Shown: positions 61,461 to 64,000 of the stretch, one piece after another
How the letters are laid out: each line of letters begins with the position of its first letter
Position numbering within the stretch: position 1 is the stretch's first letter
Source of the DNA: Mesodorylaimus sp. YZB2_4
Taxonomy: Eukaryota; Nematoda; Enoplea; Dorylaimida; Dorylaimidae
Assembly (NCBI GenBank): GCA_030248295.1
Contig: JASANH010000606.1
Coordinates: forward strand, 930,001-994,000
Direction: 5' to 3'
Length of the DNA stretch: 64,000 nucleotides
The notes under the pieces: model-generated
Seen by the model: only the letters and a program-made list of their open reading frames with translations
The model's database searches: none
What the model was told of the DNA's origin: nothing
Program-made: the position numbers and the translations under genes

Positions 61461-61896
61461 GACGTACGTAAAAAACACTCCAAGAATCGTACCAAATACG
61501 GAAGTGTCAAGCTGACAAAAGAAAATATTTTCTCTAATCAACTACAGATTCAGATCCTGGAAAAGACACCTACTCGCTCCTTCTTCCTTCCACTACTACG
61601 TCACACGCTGCGGTGGTTTGCCGCAACGAAAACACGTGACCAGCTGAGTACGAGGTAGAGCCCTCCTAGCAACTAGCACGCCCCCGCTCTCCCCGCATGG
61701 ACGGGCTCCAGCCGCGGCCGCATGACCATTCAAACAAAACAAAACCACAAACCCACTTCTAAATCTTTACTCTAAAAGAATTCTAACCAGTTACTTCTGT
61801 CACAGAATAACATGCCCGTTTCACATAATGAATATGGAACAAGAAAATTCAGAAAATGAAATCAATATGAAATAAAACTTCCCCTGACCGACTCGA
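61461..61896. other. Spacer between the right-edge gene and RCAN
   Basis: Promoter and 5' side of RCAN and 3' flank of the right-edge gene. No further feature. Confidence 0.4.
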
Positions 61897-63935
61897 TTAG
61901 AAGTTTTTATCAACGCGATTTCGAATGTTGCGCGGCGGCAAAGCAAATTGAACGTGTTTATGCGTGGGAGTAACGAGCTGATTAGCAGGATCACGTTCAA
62001 CCAAAATATGAGCCACACGGGCAGGCAATTGCGCATTTTCCATTCGATAACCGGATGGCTCAACGTAGCGCTAAAACATAATTATTCCTCATACTTGCTG
62101 AGCAGAAAAGAAAGTGCCGTGCATACATTTTTCTTCCCACTATGTCTTTCCACGTCGACGACAGGAACCGGCTTCGCGAAACGAAATACCTTCCCGCTCG
62201 AAACTATCCAGCTGGGCTTACTATTGACCTAAAAAACGTAAGCCTAGATCTTCCACCTATTACATAAACAGAATTTTAAAGGGCGCAAACCTGAGGTTTA
62301 TCCCGTCGATGCGAATCGCTACCGGAAACACGCAAATAATTCTTCGCAGGCCTTGAACCAAACATTTGTCATATGCTAAGAAACAAGAAAAAATGCTGTG
62401 AACGTACCTGTACAAGACACTTGCTTCCACCATCGCCAAACGTGGTTTCGACTCCCGTTCGCCAAATACGTAAACATTCCCCGAATCATTCGAATGTACC
62501 TGAAAAGCCCGCATATAGGAATGGACAAACAAGAATACTACAAAGCAACAGCAAACCTGCATTGCAGCGTGGTCAGCCACGGAACAGGCTGAGGCACTTC
62601 GAGATGACACCCTGGGTATAACCCTAACCTAAAAATAAAAACAGTCAAATCGAGCGTATTATAAAAAATCCGTCTCCAAAATCGACGCAAAAAGGAGACA
62701 ATTTCTCAAGAAACAAGATTTCGAGTGAACAAACTTACCAAAGACGGATCTCTACCAGCTCGTTCCAGATCTCTATAAATTCGCTTCACATCGGCGTTGT
62801 AAACATGACTTTGCTCGTAACTTCGAGGGCGAGACGTTAAACCAGAATGATCATTTGTTCTGGAAGAAGGGTGACTTCTGCCTCGATCAGCCGGAGTACT
62901 TTTGGCCAACAATCGTAAATCATAGACACTGGTGGAGGCCACTGGCTTAGATGGCATGCGGTAAACTTTAAACGAAGGCTCCACGCCCTGAAACGAGGGC
63001 ATCGGTTTGAGCACAAAGGAAGGACAAGTCCTTTAAGCCCATTACCTGACGGACAATACGAGATGACGACATTGACGTGGGAATAGCCGGTAATTCCGAA
63101 ATGGGCAAACGGTTGCGAGAAATTGCAACGACAGATGGACCATATGCTGAGGCGCCGCTGGCCTGAAAGATCCTTCTTTACTTAGTCCCTACGTGAATAA
63201 TGGCGATATAGTCCAAACGTACCAAGAGCCGCTGAGAGCGAGAAGAGACCGCAGTTTCCTTTGGTACAAAACGTTTCCGTCCAATATCAATATTCGAATC
63301 GACAGAATCGAAAGACAACTTCGGTTTTTTCACAATAAACATATCGTCCGGATCATCCGGCCGAAAATGACGAGAACGTTTCTTATTGTTAGTCTGAAAT
63401 CAAGAGTGTGTAAAGCTCACCCATACGGTTTCTGAAACAATTCTGACGGCTCAAACAACCCTTTAGTCTTTATAAGGCTATGATTTTTTACCAACTAACC
63501 GGTCTGACGTACCGAAGCGGATGTAAGCAAAGGCACTGCCGGAACTGGCTTGGCCGAAGATTCGCGCAATGCTGATTTCAACGGTTTGCTATCCTCAACG
63601 TTGTCGTCTTCTTCATCGTCGAGATCATCGCAATAGGCTTCCAGCCCCAGCGGGTGCTTCGAAATTATTTTTCCTCTCACTCTTCCTGATGATGCATGTG
63701 ACCCGTTCGTCGTCGTTTTCGTCGGAATGAGTACCTTCGAGGCTGGATTCCTTGGAAGCCAGCCGTTGCTTGCCAAGATCGAAGGCGCAAAAGCGTGAGC
63801 GTAAGACTTCAATTTAGAAACCGATGATATGGGCGAACTGAAAGCCGCCGGACCAGGCGAAACAGGGGAAACCAATGGTCGAAAACTGCTGGCGCTACCG
63901 AAACGATTCGAGCCGGCTGCAAGAATTCTGACATC
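61897..63935 (-). CDS. Unrecognised, probably disordered protein, 5' end beyond the window
   Basis: Ten exons join in phase and run off the right edge: 63935-63500, 63431-63421 (11 nt), 63393-63223, 63162-63046, 62987-62739, 62628-62557, 62499-62408, 62351-62291, 62228-62127, 62070-61897; about 495 visible residues. Composition is rich in Ser, Pro, Arg and Lys with acidic patches (YCDDLDDEEDDNVEDSKPL). Basic nuclear-signal-like stretches include NNKKRSRHFRPDDPDD and MFIVKKPKLSFDS. It ends ALPPRNIRNRVDKNF. I recognise no domain. The exon structure is coherent and reading is open only in these phases, so it is very likely a real gene. Confidence 0.65.
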
Positions 63936-64000
63936 CTAAAGTAAATCTCAGCGTACAATAGGCCTACATTCGATAACGCAAACATAAGACACCAATATCG

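Overview
The window is animal nuclear DNA. Genes are split by many short GT-AG introns (mostly about 50-110 bp), there are no operons or prokaryotic signals, and every recognised gene has animal relatives. Clues to the lineage are a DB-module secreted protein, an allatostatin-C-like neuropeptide precursor, a daughterless-type bHLH factor and a clan-2 P450. Together they point to a protostome, probably an ecdysozoan with a compact genome. A tardigrade is my best guess, but that is inference; nothing in the window proves the phylum. All splice models below were joined by hand from GT/GC..AG sites and reading phase; edges may be off by 1-2 bases.

Left third (1-28 kb, all minus strand). Reading in the direction of transcription: a SESTD1-like Sec14/spectrin protein (24600-19973), a CCDC141-like spectrin protein that continues into seven Ig domains (18524-9202), an acid trehalase (8409-5517), and the N-terminal end of a titin/kettin-type gene whose first two Ig domains match the titin Z-disc region (1066 to the left edge). 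Human chromosome 2q31 carries SESTD1, CCDC141 and TTN side by side in this same order and orientation, so this looks like very old microsynteny with a trehalase gene set into it. A decayed coding fragment lies at 3.7-4.5 kb. A 107-bp repeat occurs in intron 1 of the SESTD1-like gene and again upstream. POFUT1 (Notch O-fucosyltransferase) follows at 28058-26528.

Middle (28-41 kb). This part holds a tRNA-derived SINE-like element (28.3 kb), a two-exon neuropeptide precursor with an allatostatin-C-like C-x6-C peptide (30.2-31.3 kb, plus), REEP5/6 (minus), a small secreted DB-module protein (minus), an unrecognised secreted cysteine-rich protein (minus), and phosphoenolpyruvate carboxykinase (minus, 16 exons). 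PEPCK shares a divergent promoter region with CTP synthase. That region carries two short pieces copied from the REEP locus.

Right third (41-64 kb). CTP synthase (plus), a daughterless/TCF E-protein (plus), RCC1L (plus) and NFXL1 (minus) follow. RCC1L and NFXL1 converge with 33 bp between their stop codons. A non-autonomous hAT-like element with an 8-bp target-site duplication sits in an NFXL1 intron. Then come a complete cytochrome P450 (plus), calcipressin/RCAN (minus), and an unrecognised, probably disordered protein gene (minus) running off the right edge.

Most genes are housekeeping or conserved developmental genes, not a functional cluster. The most notable items are the SESTD1-CCDC141-titin block with its Ig-rich CCDC141 form and possible membrane-anchored isoform, the divergent neuropeptide, and the mobile-element relics. 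Four introns in four genes start with GC instead of GT.
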